From the NCBI GenBank assembly GCA_963691705.1, contig OY829543.1:46356564-46420563 (forward strand): a stretch of DNA of 64,000 bases, read 5' to 3'. The DNA is from Viola odorata (lineage: Eukaryota; Streptophyta; Magnoliopsida; Malpighiales; Violaceae). Position 1 is the stretch's first letter, and every line of letters starts with the position of its first letter. Position numbers and translations under genes: made by a program. The notes below the pieces were generated by a model, which was given only the letters and a program-made list of their open reading frames with translations, did not search any database and was not told the DNA's origin. This document shows positions 34,213-45,966 of the stretch, one piece after another.

Positions 34213-37189
34213 TAGCTAATGGAGCCATATGGTCAGATTAGCAATGGAATAGAACTTCTGAGTCCTCCAATTGATGTAAGAAACTACCTTGCCTTTCAGA
34301 TCATTGATAAATACTTTATTGGTTTTGTTTGGTTTTGTTTGCCATGCCTCTGCTTGTCAACTGTCATTTTACGCCATGTATCTCTACCCCTATAGTCATA
34401 GAGTTACATTTATGTAGAAAGCATTGTCAACTTATCTTTTGTGAAAGTTCATACTAATTGGATTTCTTGTGTAATAGTGGACAAGGGAGTCCAAATTTCC
34501 TCATGCTGTTTGGGCTGCTGGCCGTGGTCTTATTGCACTTCTATTACCCAATTTCGACGTCGTAGATAATTTGTGGCTGGAGCCATGTTCTTGGCAGGTC
34601 AGTAATATCTTCTTTTGGCTAATTTTGTTCTGATTTATGAGGATAGGACTAATTTCATATTTCCAATGCTTTCCTTGGTTTAATAACTCTGTCCATCCAT
34701 TATAGGCCAGATGAGAACAAAATATATTGATTTGGAAAATGAAGTTTTAGATTTCATTATCATGTATTGCCTCTTCTTTCCTCCACGCGATTCAGGCTTA
34801 AGGATTGTTTTATGTATGTTGGAATCTGGTTCTAAATGCTAGTAAAGACCATGCATTTCAAGGTTACATACTTTACAATCATGTCCTTGTGCAGTGCGAA
34901 TAATGCATTTGTGGAGTATTACAGCTATCTAGCCATGTGTAACCAAATAGCATTATGGGAATATGGTCTATTAAACTTTTAGATGTGCCAGTAATTACAT
35001 TCTTATTACTATTATAAAGAGGCTCTAAAAATTAGAAACTTTTAGTTGCACCTTTAGATATTGATGTCATTCTCATTTTTATGTGATAACTGGTTATAGT
35101 TTTGGTATTAACCAGAGAACCTATTAAGAACTTGACTTGCTCCATTTGTAGGGAATTGGATGCACAAAGATCAGTAAGGCCAGAAATGAAGGTTCCCTGA
35201 ATGGGAATTTGGAATCAAGATCATACCTCGAAAAGAAGCTCGTATTTTGTTTTGGTTCCTATGTTGCATCCCAGCTACTGCTTCCATTTGGAGAAGAAAA
35301 CTTTCTGTCCTCATCAGAACTAAAACAAGCTCAGGAGGTTGGTGTGATTCACGTGACATTGCATCATTCTTATTATAATTTGATAGGAGTATATGCGCCA
35401 GTTAATATGTCTGCAATTTGCAACAGATAGCTACACGGATGGTGATCCAATATGGGTGGGGGCCTGATGACAGTCCGGCAATTTACTATAGTAACAATGC
35501 GGTAATTCCTTAATCTCTTTGACCCAAAAGTTACTCAAGAAAAAGAAAACGTTTTTTACCTTAATTACCATGGGGCTCGAGTTTTTTTACTGCACAACTC
35601 GCAGAGGTCTGTTGTGCCACATAAAGAAATGTATTATGCGAGCACATACAGACACACTTGCTTAGTCATATGATTGGTCTTTACCGTGCTTAGAATAATC
35701 TGTGCCATGCCCAATGACTCACCTAGAGCTTCAATTTTCCATGTTTCTTAATCCTTCTTCCTTTTCTTACCTGGTTTAGGGTACATCTTTAAGCATGGGG
35801 AACAACCATGAATATGAGATGGCAGCCAAAGTTGAAAAGGTAGGTTTGCGAAGACAGAATTGGTTCATATAATATTTAGCCACATTATTTGATGAATCTT
35901 ATGTTCTTGATTCTTGTTATTACAGATGTATGATTTAGCGTATCTTAAAGCTAAACAAATGCTTCAGGAAAATCGCCAAGCTCTTGAAAAGACTGTTGAA
36001 GAATTACTTGAATTTGAGATCTTGACAGGCAAGGTATAAAGCTGATAGGCTAGAATCATTTGAACTGCCATTATTGCTATGGATTGCTTCTCAATGCAAC
36101 TCTCACCTTTATTTTACCAGCTGTTATGTAATTTTCATTTCTGACATGCTGATTATTGTTGACGAATGATGAATGTTAGCATTTAGACTCCTTTTTTAAT
36201 CTACTACTAAGGAGAAAATATTTGTTATCAAAATGAATTATTAAAAACAAGATGCTTAGGGTTGCTCCTGATAGCGTAAGTCAGGAGAGAGCTGCTTAGA
36301 GTGGTTGGCGAAAAAAACAAATGGTTTGGCCATGTCCAGTGACTACTGAAGACAATGAAGTTTTAGGCGAGAAAAGAGTTAGGGTTTGATTGAATTGCAT
36401 AATCTATCCCAAATAACTGTCAAGTAGTCCAGGTTCTTGTATGTTTGTTTGGTTACTGAAGGCACCCTTATGAAACAAAATAGATTATCACCCTGCCTTA
36501 GGTATTCTAGGCGTCACTATATTCAAAATTCAAGCATGACTTTGTCTGTTAGATTGGTTGTTGAGGTTGGTAATTAGAAATGCCATTCATCTTATTTGTT
36601 ACGCTTATTATCTTTTCCTTCTTATTGCAGGATTTGGAAAGAATGCTTAGAGAGAATGGGTGGGTTCAGGAGAAAGAACCTTTTTCCCTCCTGGAGACTA
36701 ATTATACAGAGGTGTGTTCCAACCTCCTACTTTTTAAGCGGATACAGTTGTTGTCGTCTCCACTCTTACTTGCGGAACTGCGTAATATTTTTTTATTCCG
36801 TTCACATACGATGCACACAACTGCTGTAGACATTCTCTATCATTGGTCAATAATGCTTAAAGAAAGCCATAATGAAAACAAGAAGGTATATCTAGAAGAA
36901 TCTGAAATTCAAGGGTACAAGCTAAGTAGATAAGCTTGTGGAACTCAACCTGAACAAAAAAAGAACAAGTATATAGTAATTTGAAATCGGCACGTTTATC
37001 TGCTACACTTTAGGATGCTCCTGGCTATGATAGACAACTTCAGTATCTATTTATCTGCCTTTGTGCTCAGATGTTAACTTATAGGCTGTGCCTCTTTTTG
37101 ATCACCTTTGATCTTTTCAGCCGACGCCAAGCAGCTTACTTGATACTGGCAGTGGATCAGGGCCTGCTCTTTTGCGTGCATCTGCATAG
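34213..37189 (+). pseudogene. FTSHI5: FTSHI5 3'-half, copy B, frame intact
   Basis: Eight exons with consistent phases: 34216-34275, 34478-34597, 35152-35337, 35427-35501, 35780-35839, 35926-36033, 36631-36711 and 37121-37189 (TAG). They encode about 252 residues of the degenerate protease-like domain, from LMEPYGQISNGIELLSPPID to SGPALLRASA. No frameshift or stop was found, in contrast to copy A. An in-frame ATG at 34219 could start a C-terminal-only protein. The AAA module, membrane segments and transit peptide are missing, so chloroplast envelope function is not expected. The left edge is fused tail-first to the NLR fragment, so the two genes diverge from one junction. Confidence 0.85.
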
Positions 37190-37650
37190 AACATTGGAAA
37201 CATTCATTTCTGGCACTGAACTGAAAGCCATCGATTTCTTACGAGCATAGATTTCTAGGTCATGAACTCTAGTTGTACAGGAAGTAGGTTTTGGTTGAGA
37301 AGAGGATTCCATTTTTTCCTTCTCAGCTATTGGTGATCAATCCCGTTTCGGGCGGAGAGTTTTTTATCCTGTAACTTTTTCCTTCTATTTATTGTTTCTT
37401 TTGTATAACAAAATGTAAAAAATTGTTACTTTTTAGTTAAAAATAAAGGTGCAAATGCAATTCTCTCTTCTTTTTCCCCAGTTTGTGTGTGGTTGAGAAG
37501 CTGTAAATGGGAAACTGCTAAATTTATTCATTTAACATTACAGTAATATAATATGATAATATCGGTATACATCCACATCATATTTGCAATTGAAAAAAAA
37601 AAGATTTACATCAGAAAAAAGAGTTATTAACCAAGAGTCTGCTCGGGTTG

Positions 37651-40600
37651 CTACAGTAGGCCTATTACAGGTGAGTCATTGAAGATTTGGTTTTCTTTTG
37701 CAGGATTGTGTATCCCATTCTGACAAATGCTTTTCCTTCTTGGCTTTGCCTCTCCTAGCATTGTTATAATATCTCTGATGGATGGTCTGTCCTTCGGTAG
37801 CTTAATGGTGCACAGAATCGCGATTCGTAGAACAAGTAGCATCTCTTCTTGAACATGTTTGCACTCCCCTGCTATGCTGGAGTCTAGCGCTTCTCCCAAT
37901 CCTCTGTTGCTCCTAATCTTGACTGATTCTCCAAATGCAGAGTCCAGAGGCATTTTCGCTGTAAGTAGCTCGAGAAGCACAACACCATAGCTGTATATGT
38001 CACTCTTCTCATCAACCTTGAGTGTATATCCATACTCTGTTACAAGAAGAACAAGCACATTTAGCAGTTTACACACCAAAAGGGCATGCTTTAAATGGAA
38101 AGTTAATATAAACAACAATCGTAAAGTTACCCGGTGCAATGTATCCATAAGATCCAGCCACCATAGACACTGTCTCATTCTTGTGAGCCATCATCCTTGC
38201 CAATCCAAAATCTGCTATTCTTGCATCTAGGTTTGCATCAAGCAGTATGTTGTTAGACTTGATATCGCGGTGGATGATTGGTGGGTGGCAATCGTTGTGG
38301 AGGTAATTCAGCCCTTGTGCAACCCCAACTGCTATGTTGAACCTCGAGACCCAATCCACCAACAGCTTTCCAGCTTCTCTGCCATGTAAAGCTGTTCCCA
38401 GGTTCCCGTTAGGCATGTACTCGTACACCATCATCACTTCCGTCTCATTGTGAAGATACCCAAGTACCCGAACAATGTTTCTGTGCCGAAGCCTCCCTAA
38501 CAGACTGACCTCTCCGAGCAAGTCATCGCCATTTTCAATGTCTGGTTCTGTTCTCCATAGCTTCTTTACAGCAACGACTACATGCGACCTGTGAACTTCA
38601 GCCTTGTAAACGATGCCTGTTCCTCCCATGCCAATGACATTCGGTTCCTTTATGCAAGCTAGTATGCCACTGGTAGTGAAACTAACTCGCTGGAATGCTA
38701 CTAGTGTCCATGGCCATTCCTTACTGCTTTTAGTAAACCAGTCACCAAAGAAACTGTTGTACAAGTACCATCTTTTGTACAAACACCTTCCAGCGTAAAA
38801 AGCGATACCTAGAGACAAGATTGTTGAGATTCCGACAATGAACCATACAACGATGTGATTGATGTGCCTATTCTGTCGTGGCTTGGACTTATAATTGGCA
38901 GAAGAACATGGTGGAAGAATACCACCACAAAGACCAGAGTTTCCGATAAGATCATTTGGATTTATGGTCATCAACATACCATTGGAAGGAACTGGACCCT
39001 CAAGCTCATTGTCTGATATATTAAGCATTTCAAGAGCTGGTGAGCTACCCAAGTTCACCGGGATCCGGCCAACCAGTGAGTTGTTGGAGAGGTCAAGAAT
39101 AGATAAAGTGGGCATTGTCGCAATTGCTTCTGGGATTTCTCCGGTGAACTGATTGTTTCGGAGATTCAGATTTACCAGATTTTCACATGACGCAATTGCT
39201 TCTGGGATTTTTCCAGTAAAGTGATTGCTTGAAAGGTCTAGCACTGAAAGTGTCGGGCAGTCTTGGAATTGGTTAGGGATTTTACCTTCCAAGTTGTTTC
39301 TTGAGGCAATGAAGGTCTGAAGTATTGGAATGGAAAGAATGCCGTAGGGGAGAGCCGATTCAAGGTGGTTCCAAGAGACATCAATGAAAGAAAGTGAGGT
39401 AGACAAAGCAATGTCGTCAGGAATTTGGCCGGTGAGATTGTTGTTTGCCAACTCCAATCTCTGAAGCATTGGAAGACGTCCAAAGCCAACCGGAATTGTT
39501 CCAGAAATGAGATTGTTTTGAGCACAAACTCGGACTAATGACTCACAGGTTGAAAGACCAGAAGGGATTGGACCAGAGAATGAGTTGTTGAACAGGATGA
39601 GTTTAGTGAGATTGCCAGAATCACATAAACCTGAAGAAATCTCACCTGACAATAAATTTGATGACACATCCAACCATTGCAGAGGTGAGCGTTGTCCGAG
39701 ATTCTTCGGTAAGGGGCCAGTCAAAGAATTCTTCCACAGTTCAAGCACCTGTAGTTTTAGTCAAGTCACCAAGCTTGCTAGGAATTGGACCCACCAGTTT
39801 GTTGCACATCAAGTTCAAGAGCTGCAAGTTCTTCATTTCTGCTAACTCTTCCGGGATCTCTCCTGATATCTGATTATCAGAAAGATCCAAGAACACCAGG
39901 GATGTGCTGTTGCTGAGTTCAGATGGAATCTTTCCTGTAAAATTGTTCTTGTACAAGTAAACAGTAGTTAGTTGCTGTAGCCTACCTAATTCAGCAGGAA
40001 TCTGACCACTGAGACTGCCAACCGCCAAGTCTAGATACTTTAGGTTGGTGAGGTTGCCGATCTCTGCTGGTATTTCGCCTTCAAACTCATTGTATCCAAG
40101 AATTATAGTCTCGAGGGAGGAAAGCTGGCCAATCTCTGCTGGAATATTTCCGGTCAGATTGTTACCAGAAAGGCCAAGAAATTTCAGTTCCTGCAGATTC
40201 TTGAAAGAAGTAGGAATAGAGCCTTCAAAGAAGCTACCGCGAAAATCCAGGCACTCGAGTGATGTTGCATTGCCAAGGTCCTCAGGAAGAAGTCCGGAGA
40301 AGTTGTTGCTTGATGCATTCACTGAAGTCAATCCTGAAGCCCTTCCAAGACCGATGGGGAAGCCACCGATGAAGTTGTTCTGTCTCACATCAATGCTCTT
40401 CAGTGAGGTGAGGTTGCCTAATGTGTCAGGCAACAATGAATCGAACAATAAATCGAACCCGTTGCAGGAAATGTTGAGGAAAGAAAGACTCCTCAAATCT
40501 TGAATGTGATCTGAAATGTTGCCAGTGAGATTCATGTTTGAGATGTCAAGCTTTTCTACGAGGCCATTGGTGTTGCAGAACACACCAGTCCAATTACAAT

Positions 40601-40787
40601 GGAGTGACTGGCTCTCTCCTGCATCGGTCAGCAATCTCCAATCCTGCAGCTGATTTGATGGATCAACAAGGCTAGATTTGAGCATCAGCAAAGCTGATAA
40701 CTCCTCCTCATGTATGGATTTAGCTCCATGACCAAGAACAAGAAACAGACCAATGACACAAGAACAGAACAGAAAATGAGGTTGCAT
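37651..40787 (-). pseudogene. LRR receptor-like kinase, MIK1/PXL type, with one frameshift
   Basis: This encodes a plasma-membrane LRR-RLK of subfamily XI, close to MIK1 (PXL2) and TDR/PXY relatives that perceive CLE or LURE-type peptides. It starts [20 protein letters not shown] (signal peptide), then an LRR cap with HCNWTGVFC, and about 20 LRRs (SGEIP/TGKIP type). A transmembrane segment [19 protein letters not shown] follows, then the kinase: [13 protein letters not shown], lysine in VAVKKLW, catalytic [11 protein letters not shown] and DFGLARMM. The final exon is 38036-37651, after an intron at 38130-38037. A run of four A (39755-39758) carries one base too many, and the frame shifts there in mid-LRR. 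After GESV about nine residues present in relatives (the VEWVRRKI region) are missing in frame near 37920. The defect could be a sequence error in a homopolymer, but the kinase deletion is separate. Confidence 0.85.
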
Positions 40788-43313
40788 TTTGTTTCTCTTT
40801 TCAGTTCTGTTCTGTTTCTCCTAGTATTCTAACATTTCTGGCTCTTTGGTGAAACAAGGAAAAGAGAAGCTGGCAAGTAGATCTGTAGATGTTATAAGTT
40901 ATTGTGGAAAATGATTACAAATTTAATTATGTTTTACGTGGGTTCTTGGGATCTGAACCACCTAATCATCTTCAAGTAATGGCTGTAAAGATTTTGGAGT
41001 TATTGGTAGTGTAGCAGACACCAAAACATGGAGAGAATGTGTTTTCCAGAGGTAGCTGCTAATTATGCTTTTGTTGTTGTTATAAAATTGATCAATGGTC
41101 AACCCAAGCTAAACACGGATTAAACTAGCTAATTAGCACCTTATAATTACACAATTCTCTTAGGACATTTAACTAAAGATGAACTTGCACTTTATCTTCT
41201 GTTATTCTGTGAACAAAATTAATTCCCACTTGATCCAACAAGATTAGTCATTAAAAACAAGAAAGAGTGAATCAAAATTCCATGAACAGAGCAGATTGAT
41301 TTGTTAGAGGAGAATCTCCCCATGTTACATTGTTCAAAATTATTAGAAAGAAAAATGAAAGAAATTATAATACAAATACAAAGGACAAGTTGGAACTTTC
41401 TCTCTGAGAGGGGCAGAAAGTTGGTCCCATGAGGAACTGTTTTTTTCGTTGAGTGATTGATAATTGCCTCAACAATCATTGTCTCTTTGCAATTCCATAA
41501 CAAAAGAAAAATAATTGCAGGCCCTTATTATCTAAGCTTGCACATGCACACATCTGGCTATTTATTTTAAATTTTTGGGGCATCTAATATATGAAAGTAG
41601 ACACTTATATTAATGCAGTGGGCCAATTAAAGAGTAATAATTTCACCATCCAGAAACATGGTGTAGAGGCTAGAGGCCATGTGCTCCTTGAGAGAGGATT
41701 CGAAATAGTGATACCAATTAGTTGTTGTTATTATTATTATTATTTTATTTTTTTATAAGCTGATAAATTTTGTTGAGCCTAGCACATAAGGAGTGTGATG
41801 GACAAAGATGAAGACCAACCTAAAAAAGAGACGAGTCTTAATGTAGGTTTATGTGTTTGTTTGAGGTGAGTATATCTAAAATATTTATGAAACAAGAAAC
41901 TACCAGAAAGTGAACATTGTAATTGTAATAATATCACGACAGAGAATGTGTTAAGTTTAACTTTTGGCATATAGGTTGACGTCATTAATAAAATTGTTTA
42001 AAATCTATAAATTTATAAGTTAATGTAAATTACTTTCATTCTTATCCTAATTATATCCAAAAAATGCTTACCAACAAGTTGTACAAATCTATATCTATAA
42101 TATATATAAAACTAATACATAGAAAATGTTGTGCAAAAAACTATACATAGAAAATGTTTGAGAGAATTTTAAACATGTAACATCATCTACGAGAATTAAT
42201 GTGGTGCTGACATGTAGCATTCTAATAAAATTACATTATATATTTTTATAAAATTATTTAATATATAGAAATAAATAGTTAAATTTAAGTTGCAATAGCA
42301 ACTAATGTGACCATTATTTGTAATTAAAGATAAATAAATGTATCTACTTTTAATCTCCTTCTTTAATTAAGTTTATTAGTTGTAAAAATAATATTAAATT
42401 AAATAAAAGACTAAAATTAGATAATAATTATATTTTAATAAAATTTAGGTGGTAACCAACCTCTTCTCATCATCCCTCACATTTATTTTATATTAATTCT
42501 TATGTTACTAAACCTCTGACAATTAATCCCCCTAGCAATTAATTTGTATTAATACTTCCTATTATTAGAATTAATTGTTATATAATCTATCTATATATGA
42601 ATAACAAAATTATTTATTTATACTAAGAAAAAATAATTTATATAGGAAAATATTGAGTCCTAGATCAATACTAGAGGGAAAGAAAATTAAGTTGATTTTA
42701 ACAAAGCGAACCTTACGGAGCTGCAAGCTGAACCAAGCTAAACAAAGCTAAACAAGAGGGCCACAACCATTGTGAAACTCATGAATTTGTCCAATATAAA
42801 ACACAAGTAGGCGATGTCATCAAATCACAAAGTGAGGGTTCCACGCCTTAATTCAAACCTAAACCCGAGCGAAAAATGAAGTGATATATACCTTCAACAA
42901 TTCGAACGAGCCAATCCTATATTTAATATTTTTTCTGTTATTTTGTTTTGCAATTCACGCGTCATCACTAAATTCTTGCAACACTTTTGTGGTGTTTGAG
43001 AAGTTATCATTTCTTAATTTCAGGGAGTCAATTAATTGTAAGTGTTCTATTCAATTCTGCCCATGTTCATTTTCCAATCCTCATGTGTTTTAATTTCTTG
43101 TATTTTTCCATCATTAATTACTCATAGAATGTTTGGTACGTTCAAAATTGTTGCAAGAAAAGAGGCATATCATGTATCTGCGTTTTTATTACAAAACTTA
43201 CACTATGATCCTCATTTATTAGATAAATTCTTTGTCTTTAGGGTGTTAATTAGTCGATTCAATGCTTGAGTTTATCATCATCTTTTTCTTGTATTGTTTG
43301 ATTTGTTCTTGTT
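40788..43313. other. Upstream region of the receptor kinase and AT-rich intergenic DNA
   Basis: The first about 400 bp are the presumed 5' flank of the reverse-strand kinase gene. The remainder is AT-rich (ATT trinucleotide run near 41725-41750) with no recognisable gene. The last five bases, TTGTT (43309-43313), are the target duplication of the next element. Confidence 0.55.
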
Positions 43314-43843
43314 TGATAAGATCCGAGACCTCTTCTGAGTGGAACGGCAGACACAGGTGGCCGTACAGGCGGCGGTCCACGTCGGAGGTACCTGCAAAGC
43401 GCCAGAGGGGGACTCCGGCGTAGACACTCCGATGCTTAAGTCAGTTCAAGTTTTAAAAGTAGTAGAGTTTCTCCAAGATGATCTCGATCCCTCCTTCTGT
43501 TTGGTAAGGTGGGGGTATTTATAGACTGAAGTTAGCGATACCTTACAGCGATAGGGGTAGGCACCGTCTGAAGATATCGCTGCGAGCGATATCAGGTCCG
43601 TCATCGCGGGCGATAATCGAGTGAGGCCTATCTGGGGCGATATATTCTCCGATCCCCTAGGATGGGATGACGCCGTGCGTGTAAAGATGCGTGAGTTCCC
43701 CCCCCCCCCGCTGAAGTCGACCATCCTAGGTAACATCGCCGGCCCCGGCGATAGGTTGGAATTTCAGGGAAGCGTTTAAAAACTTGTCCAGGATAGATGC
43801 CATAGCCCCCATGTTGCCGTCAGGAGCATTCCAATTGTTATCA
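43314..43843 (-). repeat. TE2 3' LTR (left)
   Basis: 530 bp, TGATAAGATCCG...CAATTGTTATCA. It contains a dense set of GCGATA/TATCGC words (see separate entry) and a run of 10 C at about 43700. Confidence 0.93.
43534..43753. promoter_or_regulatory. Cluster of GCGATA/TATCGC words in the TE2 LTR
   Basis: Seven copies lie within 220 bp: near 43534, 43548, 43575, 43586, 43609, 43637 and 43748, several extended to GCGATATC. The same array is in the right LTR, and further copies flank the antisense genes (about 48608-48655). This density is far above chance. A protein-binding role is inference. Confidence 0.5.
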
Positions 43844-44549
43844 TAAGCCCAACTGAAAACTAGCCCGAGTGTTCACCAAGGGCTATCCATGTCTGATATC
43901 TTAAAATAGGGATCGGCTCGGTCATGAGGCGACATTAATCTTCTTGGCCTCTCGATAGGGCTTACGAAGTCTCCACTTCGTTCAAGTCATAGAAGGACCG
44001 TTGTTGGATTACGGGCGGCGTGATCACGGTTATTCAACCAGACCGTGCCCTAGGCTGGCATATATTCGGGGCTATCGTCCTTTCGAGTGTTCTGCAAAGA
44101 CACAGAGGAGATAGATACTTATACAGAGGTTAGCAAATCTTATACTTACAGAGGTCTGAGGTCACACGAGCCCCAATTTATTCTTTAGGCCCGAGAGAGT
44201 AACGGTATCAACGCGGCTTTACGCCATCAGCTACCTTATGGTCATCGCGGCTTCATACCACTAGACGCCTGCGATGCCAACACGGTTTTACGCATCTAGG
44301 GTCACCGGTGACATCAACGCGGCCTTACACTGTGGATACCGGTGACCTTATGGTTTTAGCGTCAGGGCTACCAGTGATATCGTGTCTTTCGGCATTTTTC
44401 CAGACTCTGCCTCGTACTCCTTCCAGTATCTATATCGCGACCGTTACCCCTTCCTTCCGTTCTAGGCTTATCAATCCTTGAGGATATCGGGGCGGCTCGT
44501 TTTTTGAGGACCTCAATTTCTTTTTCCAAGGCCTCCCTTCAGTGGAGCC
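43844..44549. other. TE2 spacer between 3' LTR and antisense gene 1
   Basis: No open frame is supported. At about 44208-44345 a degenerate unit recurs four times (CAACGCGGCTTTACGCC, ATCGCGGCTTCATACC, CAACACGGTTTTACGCA, CAACGCGGCCTTACAC). The right part is the promoter region of the first antisense gene. Confidence 0.6.
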
Positions 44550-44556
44550 TATAAAT
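44550..44556 (+). promoter_or_regulatory. TATA box of antisense gene 1
   Basis: TATAAAT lies 50 bp before the ATG at 44606, facing away from the retrotransposon's own transcription. Confidence 0.55.
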
Positions 44557-44605
44557 CGGAGAACTTTCTCCATCCACGTTCTCCTCATCTCTATCAGTCA
44601 GCATC

Positions 44606-44983
44606 ATGGATAATTTGACTAAGAATTTTCTTCTCTCCAAGGGTCATTCGCTCAGGAACCTCAATGACGGTGACGTCGGTTTCCTGGAGAGCATGCTGGT
44701 CAAGACTTCTGAGGACATTCTGGAGCTGCAGGGGATGCTGACTCCACTCTACACCCGGCTGGGAACCATCTCTCTGGAGGACTTCAGTCCTTTGGAGAGC
44801 GTTTCAAAGCTGTCTGCTTCCGTCTCTCGGATTCAAGTGGTGATCGCCATGCTGCAGCAGCGTAAGGACATGTTGGGGTGCTGCCTGAAGGGGATGAGAG
44901 CCACTTCCCACGATCTGGTTCTGGTTATGGATTCCCTGAGGGATCTTCCTGAAGTGCCCGAGGACACAGGCTCTGACGCCTGA
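44606..44983 (+). CDS. TE2 antisense gene 1: small helical protein, unknown
   Basis: 125 residues from the ATG at 44606 (MDNLTKNFLLSKGHSLRNLN) to TGA. It is predicted all-helical from its heptad-like pattern (GFLESMLVKTSEDILELQGM, VSRIQVVIAMLQQRKDMLG), with an acidic proline-containing tail PEVPEDTGSDA. There is no signal peptide or membrane segment. Its TATA box and the poly(A) signal at 45058 make it a self-contained transcription unit on the strand opposite gag-pol. No family is recognised. It could form a helical bundle or oligomer; any role in the element's life cycle is inference. Confidence 0.65.
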   Translation: MDNLTKNFLLSKGHSLRNLNDGDVGFLESMLVKTSEDILELQGMLTPLYTRLGTISLEDFSPLESVSKLSASVSRIQVVIAMLQQRKDMLGCCLKGMRATSHDLVLVMDSLRDLPEVPEDTGSDA

Positions 44984-45057
44984 TATCGGTGGCTCCCTTT
45001 GGGCCTTTTCTCTTTTCCCCTTATCTTGTAAAATGTATCTGCCGGCCACTAGGCCAT

Positions 45058-45067
45058 AATAAATAAA
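45058..45067 (+). terminator. Poly(A) signal of antisense gene 1
   Basis: AATAAATAAA lies 75 bp after the stop codon. Confidence 0.6.
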
Positions 45068-45376
45068 GTGATTTCATCATGCCCTCTCGCAACTGTTCTT
45101 CTTCTTTACTGCGTCCTTTGTCGTTTTCTAAGGAATATTCTTAGCCCAACCGAAAACAGTCTTGCCATTGGGCGGTTTTTCTGTTGATCTTTCTGCCTTA
45201 ACTCCGCGCTGTCCTCCTTATAACAACTGATCGGCAGATACTACCATTATTCTTGGTTTGCGTGAGATTTCAACAGGCGTGACTGCAAATCTATACTTGC
45301 ACTTTAGACTGTACACGTGCCAATCTTCAAGAGTCGGGTCGGAGGATCGAAGAGTCTCTTTTCTTCTTTTCCCGGC

Positions 45377-45383
45377 TATTTAA
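45377..45383 (+). promoter_or_regulatory. TATA-like box of antisense gene 2
   Basis: TATTTAA lies 77 bp before the ATG at 45460, inside a pyrimidine-rich leader. Confidence 0.45.
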
Positions 45384-45459
45384 TGAGGCCTTTCCTCCTT
45401 CATTCTTATCTATTTCTTTCTCATTCATTTTTCTTCGTTCTAGATCCTCTGCGAGTCTT

Positions 45460-45915
45460 ATGGCTGATTCTTATTTGCTAGGTACGGCTTCGAGGGATTC
45501 ACCGCCAACTCCTCCGACTACCCCTGACACAGATAATCCTCCCCCATCGCCTCCTTGGAGATCGGTCATCCGCCGGCGAGGTCGCAAGAGGCGGAGGAAG
45601 GAAGCTGAACGACGAAGGAAGGAGGCTTCCAAGGCCTCTAAGTCATTTTTCGACTCTCTGGCTCCTCTGGCTGGGGAGGAGAAAAAATCGTTTCCTCCTT
45701 TGAGTGATTCGCCTCCGCGGGTTCCTTCTGCTGGTTCCGCCGTTGGGGCAGTATCGCCAGGCGTTAAGGAGAAAATAACCGGGTCGACTACTGCCGCCAG
45801 AAAGAGGGTCGGTGAGCCTTCTTCCCCTGCCGATGCGGATTCACCATTCTGGGATGGCGATGATGAAGAGGACGTAGTCTATTGCTACGACGTCACTTGG
45901 TCTGCCAGCGACTAA
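45460..45915 (+). CDS. TE2 antisense gene 2: basic, disordered, likely nuclear protein
   Basis: 151 residues from the ATG at 45460. The N-terminal part is proline/threonine-rich (PPTPPTTPDTDNPPPSPPW). It is followed by a strong bipartite-type nuclear localisation cluster RRRGRKRRRKEAERRRKEAS (about residues 38-57), a serine/proline linker, and an acidic aromatic end (WDGDDEEDVVYCYDVTWSAS). No folded domain is recognised. The layout (NLS plus acidic tail) suggests a nuclear protein that binds nucleic acid or chromatin, but this is inference. It has its own TATA-like box and poly(A) signal and sits about 480 bp after gene 1, same strand. Confidence 0.65.
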   Translation: MADSYLLGTASRDSPPTPPTTPDTDNPPPSPPWRSVIRRRGRKRRRKEAERRRKEASKASKSFFDSLAPLAGEEKKSFPPLSDSPPRVPSAGSAVGAVSPGVKEKITGSTTAARKRVGEPSSPADADSPFWDGDDEEDVVYCYDVTWSASD

Positions 45916-45960
45916 TGGGGCATAGCCCTTCTTTTGTAGATGCCGTACGGCGTTCACCAT

Positions 45961-45966
45961 AATAAA
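45961..45966 (+). terminator. Poly(A) signal of antisense gene 2
   Basis: AATAAA lies 45 bp after the stop. The perfect palindrome GCCGTACGGC at 45942-45951 precedes it; a similar GCCTACGGC lies after the stop of antisense gene 4. Confidence 0.6.

Larger units (their letters stand above)
31399..37530. repeat. Segmental duplicate (copy B) of NLR plus FTSHI5 region
   Basis: 31399-34207 matches 1-about 2817 (offset 31398 for most of its length). 34213-37530 matches about 9837-12175 joined to 20755-21814. Sequence corresponding to about 2818-9836 is absent. In the NLR part I found only about three substitutions in 2.5 kb plus three small indels. In the FTSHI5 part (9840-11700) differences occur every few tens of bases, and they drop again at 11707-12175. 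Copy B shows the empty TE1 site. Confidence 0.9.

Noticed and set aside
43844..43900. Search for a polypurine tract next to the TE2 3' LTR
   Set aside because: The reverse strand reads GTTGGGCTTA before the LTR; not purine-rich enough to call.
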